DNA of 64,000 nt from NCBI GenBank assembly GCA_015233565.1, contig JADFXM010000010.1, positions 107,449 through 171,448 of the forward strand. Reading direction: 5' to 3'. The notes under the pieces are model-generated. The model saw only the letters and a list, made by a program, of their open reading frames with translations. It was not told the origin of the DNA and did no database searches. The position numbers and the translations under genes are program-made. This document shows, one piece after another, positions 44,664 to 52,605 of this stretch; the first letter of the stretch is position 1; every line of letters starts with the position of its first letter. Source of the DNA: Candidatus Rifleibacteriota bacterium (GTDB taxonomy: Bacteria > Muiribacteriota > Ozemobacteria > Ozemobacterales > Ozemobacteraceae).

Positions 44664-45932
44664 TTATTGTTTTTTGCTAAATTTCATCTCGGGTGATTCT
44701 ATTACTGCCATGCCGAGTAATCTTAACCCTTCCCAAAAATGTTTGGTATCTACTTTGAAGTCTTTGGAGGGCAAAGAAGAAATATTTGAGTATCCTTCTT
44801 TGGTGGAACCTATCTCTCTCGATTCCCAATTCAAAAATAATTTTCCCCAGTCACTTCGCATTACTCTTTTTATTTTATTTTTCGCATAAATGGGATACCA
44901 AAACAGATCATGATAGATTACTGACGCGATATAAGCCCAGGGTGCTAACCAGGTTTTAAGAGACCATTCAAGAGGTTTTTTTAATGGTCCCCAGTAAATT
45001 CTGTGTTGATTTCTTGAAGCAAATGTCATTTCTTTAAAAGGGCCAACAAAATTCCATTTTTCTTCAAGTGCGCTTTTGTCACCAACGATTTCGATCTCTT
45101 CAAGATTTCCAGTGCCTAAGCCCAATTCATGAGCAAGTCGAATGAATTTGATATCTTTTAGTGGATCGAAACCCATCAATTTGGCTGCAACTGCATCAAT
45201 TGCGACTTGATCCGAAGAAGCAAGTATGACATTTTTTGTGTATGGAATCATACACCGGGGGCCGGGACCATCTCCAGCGAAAGTACCGTCCATTACAGCA
45301 AAAACTCCTGAATGAATCTTTTTTTGAATCATTAATAAATCGACGAGTGTTTCGTGAATAACAGGATGGGTCCAGTGTCTATGCTCATTTAACAAGCCGC
45401 CAAAGGCGTTTTTCATTGCCCCGGTTGTTGTTGTGAAAACGTGGGTTTTCACAGTTGGCAAGTGAATAATATTTTCCCCAATGAATCTTTTTGGAATTGA
45501 AAAGCCCTTGGGAAATACCTCATTTAAACAGATAAATTTTTTGGTTAGATCGCCAACTGCATCCTTGATGTTTACCCAATCTTCGTTTTCGTATAAATGA
45601 ACATTTCTTAAATTGTATTTTGAGATAACATCTAAATGCTTATTTTCTCGTTCTCCTAAATGGGAATCAATAACCACCGTCCTGTTGTGGCAACCGTGAA
45701 TTTTATTGTTGGGATAGCCATCTTTATTAAGGGCGGAAATGACTCCCTCAAGTTGCCACGGGGTAGTTGATGCTGCAGGATAAAAAAAGTGCCAGGAAAT
45801 GTTTATCTTCAACGCAGTATCAATTGAAGGTGAAAGGATTTTTTGGTATCCCGCAAGATTCATTAACTCATGATAATCACGAAGAACCGTTTCTGGCTTC
45901 GTTTTTAGAATGGCTACAACTGATTTTGCCAT
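44664..45932 (-). CDS. DUF362 family protein
   Basis: A 422-residue cytoplasmic protein of the DUF362 family. Family landmarks are GENIIHLPTVKTHVFTTTTGAMKNAFGGLL, DGTFAGDGPGPR and SSDQVAIDAVAAKLMGFDPLKDIKFIRLAHELGLG. The C-terminus has a hydrophobic, Trp-rich stretch (WLAPWAYIASVIYHDLFWYPIYA, about 340-365) that could attach it to the membrane. The usual ferredoxin-like extension is absent. The biochemical role of the family is unproven. GGGAGGAAG precedes ATG. Confidence 0.85.
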   Translation of the reverse strand: MAKSVVAILKTKPETVLRDYHELMNLAGYQKILSPSIDTALKINISWHFFYPAASTTPWQLEGVISALNKDGYPNNKIHGCHNRTVVIDSHLGERENKHLDVISKYNLRNVHLYENEDWVNIKDAVGDLTKKFICLNEVFPKGFSIPKRFIGENIIHLPTVKTHVFTTTTGAMKNAFGGLLNEHRHWTHPVIHETLVDLLMIQKKIHSGVFAVMDGTFAGDGPGPRCMIPYTKNVILASSDQVAIDAVAAKLMGFDPLKDIKFIRLAHELGLGTGNLEEIEIVGDKSALEEKWNFVGPFKEMTFASRNQHRIYWGPLKKPLEWSLKTWLAPWAYIASVIYHDLFWYPIYAKNKIKRVMRSDWGKLFLNWESREIGSTKEGYSNISSLPSKDFKVDTKHFWEGLRLLGMAVIESPEMKFSKKQ

Positions 45933-46156
45933 ACTTCCTCCCGAAAAAAAATTGAAAGTAATACTAATTTGATTTTGGAATTTTACTAATGATTCTGAAA
46001 TTTTACTAGAATTTATCTAATAATTCACTTTTTCTTCAAAAAGTCTGTGAATTTCCAGTAAGATTTGTTTTAAGTAATAGGAAGGATGCAATCTCTGCGA
46101 GGTCCAATTATTGCTGGGTTGGGCAAAATTTAGGCTGATTGATGTTGAGACAGGCT

Positions 46157-46666
46157 CTAATTTGTTGCTTTCTTCGGAAAAAATAACTCATCAGATCGTT
46201 TGAAATATTCTTTTGCAACCTCGCGTTGATCTAGTTTTACCAAAATGTTGCCAGCCAAATCATAATATTTATAATTCAATGGATCTTTTTCTATCAACTC
46301 ACGGGTAAGCTTGAAAGGCTCGTCCAAATAGCCTTTGGAAATCAAAACCTGTATTAAAAACCATTTGGCGGCGGGAAAATCTGGTTTAAGCTTGAGGCAT
46401 CGGCGATATTCTTTTATTGCTTCGTCTTCCATTTGAAGACTGAAATAAAGATTCCCAATTTTGTATGTGGTCAAATAATCATCTGGCCGTTTGAATCGGA
46501 TAGATTTTAACCTTTGCAGCATGCGTTCCCGGTCTTTTACTTCAATTTCTGTTATTTTCCCATCAGTTGCGAAATTTTTTTCAAAAAAAGAGGAGAAAAT
46601 AAAGAAAAATAGTACCAGGAAAAATAATTTAAAAATTTTATAGTAGTAATTTTTGTTGGAATTCAT
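46157..46666 (-). CDS. Membrane-anchored or secreted TPR protein
   Basis: A 169-residue protein with a hydrophobic signal-anchor (about 11-31) followed by about three TPR units (YLTTYKIGNLYFSLQMEDEAIKEYRRCLKLKPDFPAAKWFL onward), ending with FFPKKATN. A role in an envelope complex is likely, but the partner is unknown. No Shine-Dalgarno is evident before ATG. Confidence 0.7.
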   Translation of the reverse strand: MNSNKNYYYKIFKLFFLVLFFFIFSSFFEKNFATDGKITEIEVKDRERMLQRLKSIRFKRPDDYLTTYKIGNLYFSLQMEDEAIKEYRRCLKLKPDFPAAKWFLIQVLISKGYLDEPFKLTRELIEKDPLNYKYYDLAGNILVKLDQREVAKEYFKRSDELFFPKKATN

Positions 46667-46862
46667 AAGAAATTTATTAACCCAGTCATTTTAACTTTTC
46701 GAAGTTACTTACTTATCCTATCGACATTTTTATTTCGTATCTTGCGATATTGTATAAATAATACACATCCATTGAAAGAAATTTAGAAAACTTAGAACCA
46801 GCCACAATTCCCTTCAGATAATGACCAAATCAGGAAATAAATTGAACAAAAAAAATATTGCG

Positions 46863-46891
46863 TTGACCCCTTTCGATTGATATGTTAGACT
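46863..46891 (+). promoter_or_regulatory. Sigma-70 promoter of the redoxin gene
   Basis: TTGACC (46863-46868) and TAGACT (46886-46891) are separated by 17 bases. The redoxin ATG follows 25 bases downstream with AAAGGAG. Confidence 0.7.
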
Positions 46892-46915
46892 CCTTCAATC
46901 TTCTAAAAGGAGAAT

Positions 46916-47518
46916 ATGGTACTTATGATTATCAGTAATTTTAATAGAATTGCGAAGGTTTGCTCCGTTTTTTGTTTTGTTTCGCTTTTCTTTGTTTTGC
47001 CGGTTTTTTCAGGCGATTCAGCTTTGCCTGGTAGCAGTAAAGTTTCCATTGGTGGTGAAGGAAATTCCGTTGAACCTGAAGTTGAGCTTAAAATGGGCGA
47101 CCCAGCTCCCGATTTTACTCTTCCCAACCTCGCTACAGATAAAATGGAGAATTTGAAAGATTATCTGGGAAAACCGATTATTCTTTTTTTCATCCAAAGT
47201 GCTTGTTATTCATGCCTCCAGGAAGCGAAAGCCTTGAAGACTCTTAAAGAGCAAACTCCTGGAGTGGAAGTTATCGCTGTCGGTGTTGATTTATTGGGAA
47301 AACCAATGTTGGTTTCTTGGGCCGCTCACAATAATATTAACTATCCCGTCCTTCTGGATCCCATCTTTTCTGTTCCAGAAAAATATGGATTTTCATACAC
47401 TCCCAGCTCAGTTATTATTAACAAAGATGGGAAAATAGCTTTTATTCATTCTGGTTTTAGAGCCGATGATATTAAACTTTTTGAAAATAAAATTAACGAA
47501 TTGTTGCAGAAAAAGTAA
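46916..47518 (+). CDS. TlpA/ResA-like thiol-disulfide redoxin
   Basis: A 200-residue exported protein with a signal peptide (about 12-32, VFSGDS), a Gly-Ser linker and a thioredoxin-fold domain from residue 62 (DPAPDFTLPNL) with the CYSC active site in FIQSACYSCLQEAKALK and the cis-Pro in YTPSSVIINKDGK. It resembles TlpA/ResA proteins that reduce periplasmic disulfides or deliver reducing power to cytochrome maturation. AGGAG is three bases before ATG at 46916; a second ATG at 46925 is also possible. Confidence 0.88.
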   Translation: MVLMIISNFNRIAKVCSVFCFVSLFFVLPVFSGDSALPGSSKVSIGGEGNSVEPEVELKMGDPAPDFTLPNLATDKMENLKDYLGKPIILFFIQSACYSCLQEAKALKTLKEQTPGVEVIAVGVDLLGKPMLVSWAAHNNINYPVLLDPIFSVPEKYGFSYTPSSVIINKDGKIAFIHSGFRADDIKLFENKINELLQKK

Positions 47519-47531
47519 CTTTTTAGAAAAG

Positions 47532-47561
47532 AATGCCTCCCTTACTGGGAGGCATTTTCTT
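47532..47561 (+). terminator. Rho-independent terminator after the redoxin gene
   Basis: A 10-bp stem (AATGCCTCCC / GGGAGGCATT, 47532-47541 and 47547-47556) with a 5-base loop, followed by TTTTCTTT. Confidence 0.9.
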
Positions 47562-47566
47562 TAAAT

Positions 47567-47827
47567 ATGGAAGATTGTCATTCATTCAACGATTTGTATA
47601 AAAAACTTGTAAAAGAAGAAGATCGAAAAGTTGTTTTTTTACAAGGAATTGTTGATACTGCAATTTTAAAAATTATGAATTCGAAAATGTCCAGATCTGA
47701 AGCTCTCAATTTGGTCTTAAAAGTCAGAGCAGTGGCTTGCGAGCTTTTTCCGGAATCTGTCCAAACTTTTGACCTGGTTTTCATGAATCGCTTTAAAAGA
47801 GTGATTGACGAATATATTCCTGAATAA
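47567..47827 (+). CDS. Small helical protein of unknown function
   Basis: An 86-residue, acidic, helical protein (DRKVVFLQGIVDTAILKIMNSKMSRSEALNLV, CELFPESVQTFDLVFMNRFKRVIDEY). It starts right after a terminator with no Shine-Dalgarno, so it may use a separate or leaderless transcript, or the true start may be M37 or M41. Its hydrophobic-charged pattern suggests a real product, but it has no family that I can name. A type B repeat begins 21 bases after the stop. Confidence 0.5.
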   Translation: MEDCHSFNDLYKKLVKEEDRKVVFLQGIVDTAILKIMNSKMSRSEALNLVLKVRAVACELFPESVQTFDLVFMNRFKRVIDEYIPE

Positions 47828-47848
47828 GTAGTAATTTTTAACACTGGT

Positions 47849-47959
47849 GGTCCATGCAAAATTAGCAGATTTTCGTTTGAGAAAAGGTTTGCAAATCAGG
47901 CCATCATTGAATGGCTTTCTGGCCCTTGTGCAACAATTATACAATATTGCAAGAAGCTC
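47849..47959. repeat. Dispersed repeat family B, copy 2
   Basis: 111 bases matching B1 and B3 at both ends (GCAAAATTAGCAG at the left, ATTGCAAGAAGCTC at the right) with a diverged centre. It lies between the small helical gene and the coiled-coil gene. Confidence 0.85.
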
Positions 47960-48070
47960 ACTGTCTTTGAATTTTTTTCCACATTTTTTTATTTTTTCGA
48001 AACAAGGAAGTTTCAATGTGATGTGTCGAACTATTCAACTCCTTAAAGATTTTCCTGAGATAATCCTGAA

Positions 48071-49696
48071 ATGAATAATTTTCTAAAAGAAAAAATTCTG
48101 GATTTGGTGGTTTTATTAAAAACCAAATCTTCGATTCTCAAAAGGAATAATTCCACAAATGAAAATCTTAAAGAAATAGATTCACTGCTTGAGAAGATTC
48201 AGACAATTAATCAGGAAATTAACCAAGAAAAACATTTTGAAGATGATCCCGAACCAGATTTAAAGGAATCACAGGATCAGATTCAGGCATTAAGGGAAAA
48301 CAACAAAAAAATTGAAAAATCTCTAATAGAAGAGCTTTATAAGAAAAGTCAACTTGAAGAACAAAACAAGCAAAATTCTAAGTTAATTGAAAGCCTTACT
48401 GCCCACTCAGTTGAATTGAAAATCGAAAAAAAGGACCTTTTAATTAAGGTTAATTCATTGGAAGAGGAATTAAAGAAGAAAGAAGGATCTCTTATATCGA
48501 TTGAAATGGAAGGATTTCAAAGAGCAGCTTCGAAATTTCAACCAAAAGTAAATGAACTTCAGGAAAATCTTTTTAAACTACAGGCTGAAGCCCAGCAATT
48601 CAATAATGAAAAAAAGATCCTGGAAGAAAAATTGAGTTTTGCGAAAATGCAAACAGGGTTTTTTCAGGAAAAAGTACGTGATTTTGAACTTAAGAATAAA
48701 TCACTCAAAGAAGAATTGATTATTTCTCAAAATCAACCTCCGAGAGGACTTCCCGAAGACAAAGAAAGAATTATTGAGCTGGAAAAAGGAGCCGATCTTC
48801 TTCGAAAACAGATTTTATCGTCAAATTTGGGTGAAATCGAGCAGAATATTACTTCCTCTTTTAGAGCGAAAATTGATTTTTTAGAAAAGCAAAACCAGAA
48901 GCTCTCAAAAGAAATGGCTTCCCACGATACTATTTTCCTTGAAAGCCAAAAAAATGAAATAAAACAATTAACTGAAAATAATGCGAGATTGAACAGTAAA
49001 AATAAAGAGTTGGAAAAGAAATTGGGAGACATTTTAGCCCGATTTGATAATTTTGCTTCGGAAAAAATATTTGATAAGAAAATAGAAATAGCTTCAGACG
49101 AGCTGGTAAGTTTTTTTTACTTTTTCCAGGATGTCCAAAGCCAGATTCCAAACTCTCCTGAAATAATTGAAATTCAGAAAAAAATATTGGAAATATTTCA
49201 ACTCTATGAAATGAAAGGCCATTTTAAAAAAATACCAAGCTTAGGTTTAGAATTTAATCCCAAAATCCATATTCCAGTGAAATGTTTTTTTTCAGATGTA
49301 ATTTCAGATAAAATAATTATTAAAGAGGTGAATTCTGGGTTTGAAATTAATGGAAAGGTTGTAAAAAAAGGTTATGTTTGGGTTAGCCAAAATTCCTTTT
49401 TATGTGGTAGTTGTGGAGTGGTTTCTCGAAATGCCGAGAATTTTTGTTCCGGATGTGGAAAAGAGCTTTTTGCCGTGGATGAAAAAACTTCAAGAAAAAA
49501 AATGACTTCAATACCTGAAGATTTCGATTTACAATATAATTTAACTGAAAAATTGTTCAAGAACGGACAAAAGAAGAGTGCTTTGGCAATTATTGAAAAA
49601 TTAAAAGCCAAACATAAGATGAATCCTAAACTGCAAGAATTTTTAAGAGAAAATAATTTGATTGATAACGGAGAAGAAGATGGAAGAAAAAACTAG
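48071..49696 (+). CDS. Coiled-coil protein with C-terminal zinc ribbon
   Basis: A 541-residue protein. Residues about 12-325 are heptad-rich coiled coil (repeated L-x-x-K/E, with QDQIQALRENNKKIEKSL and KNKELEKKLGD). A globular segment of about 100 residues follows, then a beta region and a zinc ribbon (CGSCG...CSGCG, near 442-465) and a C-terminal helical/TPR-like stretch. There is no signal peptide. It could be a scaffold or condensation factor; the family is not known to me. It overlaps the next gene by 17 bases, which supports joint translation. Confidence 0.75.
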   Translation: MNNFLKEKILDLVVLLKTKSSILKRNNSTNENLKEIDSLLEKIQTINQEINQEKHFEDDPEPDLKESQDQIQALRENNKKIEKSLIEELYKKSQLEEQNKQNSKLIESLTAHSVELKIEKKDLLIKVNSLEEELKKKEGSLISIEMEGFQRAASKFQPKVNELQENLFKLQAEAQQFNNEKKILEEKLSFAKMQTGFFQEKVRDFELKNKSLKEELIISQNQPPRGLPEDKERIIELEKGADLLRKQILSSNLGEIEQNITSSFRAKIDFLEKQNQKLSKEMASHDTIFLESQKNEIKQLTENNARLNSKNKELEKKLGDILARFDNFASEKIFDKKIEIASDELVSFFYFFQDVQSQIPNSPEIIEIQKKILEIFQLYEMKGHFKKIPSLGLEFNPKIHIPVKCFFSDVISDKIIIKEVNSGFEINGKVVKKGYVWVSQNSFLCGSCGVVSRNAENFCSGCGKELFAVDEKTSRKKMTSIPEDFDLQYNLTEKLFKNGQKKSALAIIEKLKAKHKMNPKLQEFLRENNLIDNGEEDGRKN

Positions 49697-50039
49697 CGAG
49701 AACATTTCCCAAGAAGGAAAAAGCGAAAAAAAAGTTGATTTAATAGATTCTACGCCTTTGGGAGCAGTTACCGAGCCATCAAATGACGAAATTTCCGATC
49801 CCAAAGATGTCATTTCAGGAATATCCGGAGAATCAGCTAAGACCATCGACCCAAAGGAAGGGTTGGATAATTCGGAAAAAACAACTGAACTTGCAGGAGA
49901 AAATGGGTTAGTTGAAGAAAGCAAGAGAGAAAACGCAGAGGGAGGAGCTTTTTTTGAGCAGTTCGAGGAATCAATTGATTGGAATATTTTGTTGTTGGGT
50001 ATGATTTTCTGTTTTCTTCTTGTTACTGCGTTTTTTTAG
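49680..50039 (+). CDS. Tail-anchored acidic protein
   Basis: A 119-residue protein with about 95 acidic, Ser/Glu-rich residues of low complexity and a single C-terminal hydrophobic helix (WNILLLGMIFCFLLVTAFF), the layout of a tail-anchored protein whose N-terminus faces the cytoplasm. ATG at 49680 has GGAG six bases upstream and overlaps the coiled-coil gene by 17 bases. A pair with the coiled-coil protein is inferred: it may attach that protein to the membrane. Confidence 0.7.
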   Translation: MEEKTSENISQEGKSEKKVDLIDSTPLGAVTEPSNDEISDPKDVISGISGESAKTIDPKEGLDNSEKTTELAGENGLVEESKRENAEGGAFFEQFEESIDWNILLLGMIFCFLLVTAFF

Positions 50040-50114
50040 CAACAATACCCTTCCGAAAGTATAGGTCGATTGTCTCATTCAGCCCTTTTTCATAGCAAGC
50101 ACAGTGAGGAAAAC

Positions 50115-50253
50115 TCAGCAACAAAGAGTAAATTCATATTGACATGGACAATTAATCATACAATTCAAAAAAAATTTGCGAAAAATTATTTTTTCCAAAT
50201 TTTCTGCACTTGCTTGATGGAAGTTTATTAGACAAGTATTTTTACTCCTTTTC
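50115..50253. repeat. Dispersed repeat family C, copy 2
   Basis: About 139 bases matching 44345-44483, with inverted ends and a TTGACAT motif at 50139-50145. It lies about 75 bases after the tail-anchored gene. Confidence 0.85.
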
Positions 50254-50572
50254 GCTGGGAAAGGTTGACCGAAAACTTTCAATAAGGCATAAAATACCAA
50301 TTTCAATTAGTTCGTTCCTCCGACCAATTTCGTGCTTCAGGTCTGCGTAAATTGGAGTTGGGTCTGGCAGAAATGGAATGCTTCAACTATTTCAGTAAGG
50401 GCTCCTTATTTTCATGAAAGTTCCTTCTTTTCTTGCAAAATATGCCAATCCAACTATTTTGATCAAATCAATGTTATTGGGGTGATGCACATATTTTTTT
50501 GGATTGGTATAAATTCTTTTCTTAAAGAGATTTGTTTCTAAAAAAAATAAATTCAGATTTCCGGTAATGTTT

Positions 50573-50704
50573 AACGAGTCTGTCGAAAAATACCCTATTT
50601 TTCATGTTTTTATGTACCAATTCAAATTTTCGCCTCGCTTTCTAGTATCAACAGCGGGCCGCTTTGAACCGAACAAAATGTGCCGAGATTTTTCGACAGC
50701 TTCT
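50573..50704. repeat. Dispersed repeat family A, copy 1 of a tandem pair
   Basis: 132 bases from AACGAGTCTGTCGAAAAA to TTTTTCGACAGCTTCT, with terminal inverted ends (CTGTCGAAAAA / TTTTTCGACAG). Confidence 0.9.
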
Positions 50705-50836
50705 AACGAGTCTGTCGAAAAATCCCCTAAAACTCGCTTTATTGTGTACCCGCCCAAGTCTACGCCTCGCATTCTCGCATCAGAAGCGAGCCGTTTTGTA
50801 CCGAACAAAATGTACCGAGATTTTTCGACAGCTTCT
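50705..50836. repeat. Dispersed repeat family A, copy 2 of a tandem pair
   Basis: 132 bases, directly abutting copy 1 in the same orientation. The outer parts are almost the same; the centre (CGCTTTATTGTGTACC...) differs. Confidence 0.9.
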
Positions 50837-50942
50837 AACGCGGCGTTGAACAGATTTATTTCTAATCCCGTGATTAGAGGGTCGTGTAGGGGTCCGCTTT
50901 TTTAAACATTAAAGGAAATCTGAATTTGTTCTAAAGTGATAA

Positions 50943-51605
50943 TTACTTATTGAGTTCTTTTTTCAAAAGCTTGAGTTCTTCATCTACGGTTTTTGATAAC
51001 TCCAGTTTTGCGAATTTCTCTTCAATTGAAACCTTCTCAATTTCTTGGACCGCTGATGCCAAAGCTTCTTTGTGGTCGATTTTTTCTGCCATTCGTTCAA
51101 ATGTTTCAAAGAGCTCAGCTTGATTGTTTATTGTGGAAATATTGTCAGTCATTTCGAGCTTTGTTTCTGCCCTTTTCTGCCTGCTAAGCAATACCTGTTT
51201 TTTCGATTTAGCTTCGTCGATTTTCACTTCTAGTGCTTTATAGCTTGTTCTCAAAAATTCCACTGATTTTTTCTGCTCTTCGAGCTCTTTTTTCAGAGAT
51301 TCAACTATGCTTGAATAGGATTTTTTCCTTTTTAAGGCTTCTCGGGCAAGATTGTCATCGTTTGATTCTACTGAATTCAAGGCTCTTTTTTGATATTCCT
51401 CAACCAATTTTTCATTCTCTTCAACTTTTTTTTCTAACATTTTTTCGTCTTTCATGGACCTTGCTAATTGTAACTTGATTTCCCTCATGTTCTCGATCAT
51501 GTCCGCAGTAATTTGTTCGAGCATCTTTTCAGGATCTTCGGCTTTATCGAGAAGCGCACTCAGATTAGATCGAATGATTAATGAAATCTTTTTGAAAATA
51601 CCCAT
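50943..51605 (-). CDS. pspA: PspA/IM30 family membrane-stress protein
   Basis: A 220-residue helical protein starting MGIFKKISLIIRSNLSALLDKAEDPEKML, the N-terminal amphipathic helix and landmark of the PspA/IM30 (ESCRT-III-like) family, then about 190 residues of coiled-coil helices. Such proteins bind and reinforce stressed inner membranes. The start at 51605 is set by GGAGG seven bases upstream; an in-frame start 18 codons earlier is rejected. No pspBC or pspF gene is near. Low-complexity DNA with family A and C repeats lies downstream. Confidence 0.9.
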   Translation of the reverse strand: MGIFKKISLIIRSNLSALLDKAEDPEKMLEQITADMIENMREIKLQLARSMKDEKMLEKKVEENEKLVEEYQKRALNSVESNDDNLAREALKRKKSYSSIVESLKKELEEQKKSVEFLRTSYKALEVKIDEAKSKKQVLLSRQKRAETKLEMTDNISTINNQAELFETFERMAEKIDHKEALASAVQEIEKVSIEEKFAKLELSKTVDEELKLLKKELNK

Positions 51606-51659
51606 TTTTTTCCTCCTAATTTTGAGTTCTAATGAATATTCAAGCAAACTTGATGCCAA

Positions 51660-52605
51660 TAATAAATTATTGTACTATAGCCTCTAAGAATTATTTTGTT
51701 AATACAAATGCTATTGCCTCTATCGAGTTTTAATCTTTTTTCAGTGGTATTTATTTTTTTACACTAACCTTTAAATATTGAGAAAATATCTTTTTTGATA
51801 TTTTTTGTGTGACAAAAGTGTCCTAATTAAAAATAGGTATTTTCTATTGAAAGAGCCTGGAGTAAATGAATTGCAAAGGCAATCTAAAAATTGGGTGCGT
51901 CATTTTTTTCGCATTTGGTTTTCGAAAACTTTTTCAATTTTTTGCAGTACCCATTCCAAAACTATCCGACCAAACTTTAGAGTGAATTCGACCAGCCACC
52001 CCAAAATTTTTCAATCATTTTTTTCTATGTGGTCGGAACAGAAGTTTGAACTTTTCGGAATAGCCAGGTTCTGCGAAATAAAAAATACTCAGCTCTTTCT
52101 ATGTAGTATCAGAGTTTGAGGGGAAGAAAAAAAATGACGTGGAAACAGGATTGATTTTGACAAGAAAAAAGTCGGGAAGAAATTTCAATGTCGAAATCCA
52201 GCATCTTGGTTTTTTCCGAATGGCAAACTCTTTTCAAGTATTGGCTTGTCACCATTGTTCAGACTGTCGGAAAAACCCTAAAAATGGATAATTTCATGTA
52301 CCAACCCGTTTTTTCGCTCCGCTTTCGCGCATCAAATCAATGTCGTTTTGTAACGAATTCAATGTACCGGACTTTTCCGACAGCCTCGTTATCCCGGAAA
52401 TTTATAGACTTTGGTAGTTGAAAAGGGATTTTTCCCGAAAAGCTGTTATTTTTTATTCCTTTTCTATCCAATCTATATCCAATTGATTTGAAGAACATTC
52501 CCCCCTCTTTCTTGAAGTGTCCAAGCAGATGTGCTAAATTTTAATGGTGGAAGGTTTAAAGAAATTAAAGACAACACTTTTTTTTTAACATAAGGAGATA
52601 GTAAA
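51660..52605. other. Repeat-bearing spacer without a gene
   Basis: About 0.95 kb with no convincing gene. It contains an 8-bp inverted pair, TCCGACCA and TGGTCGGA, at 51965-51972 and 52030-52037, and the A-family copy at 52260-52387. The amidohydrolase promoter is expected near the right end, but no clear match was found. Confidence 0.5.
52260..52387. repeat. Dispersed repeat family A, diverged copy
   Basis: About 128 bases. Ends are CTGTCGGAAAA (52264-52274) and TTTTCCGACAG (52373-52383), a perfect 11-bp inverted pair with a matched change of A to G relative to the other copies. Confidence 0.75.

Larger units (their letters stand above)
50549..50927. mobile_element. Composite repeat: two tandem A units inside 25-bp inverted arms
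   Basis: The arms at 50549-50573 and 50903-50927 are reverse complements at 23 of 25 positions. Between them lie two tandem A copies and about 66 extra bases (50837-50902). No protein is encoded. This looks like a non-autonomous element (MITE-like) with a nested tandem duplication. Confidence 0.75.
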
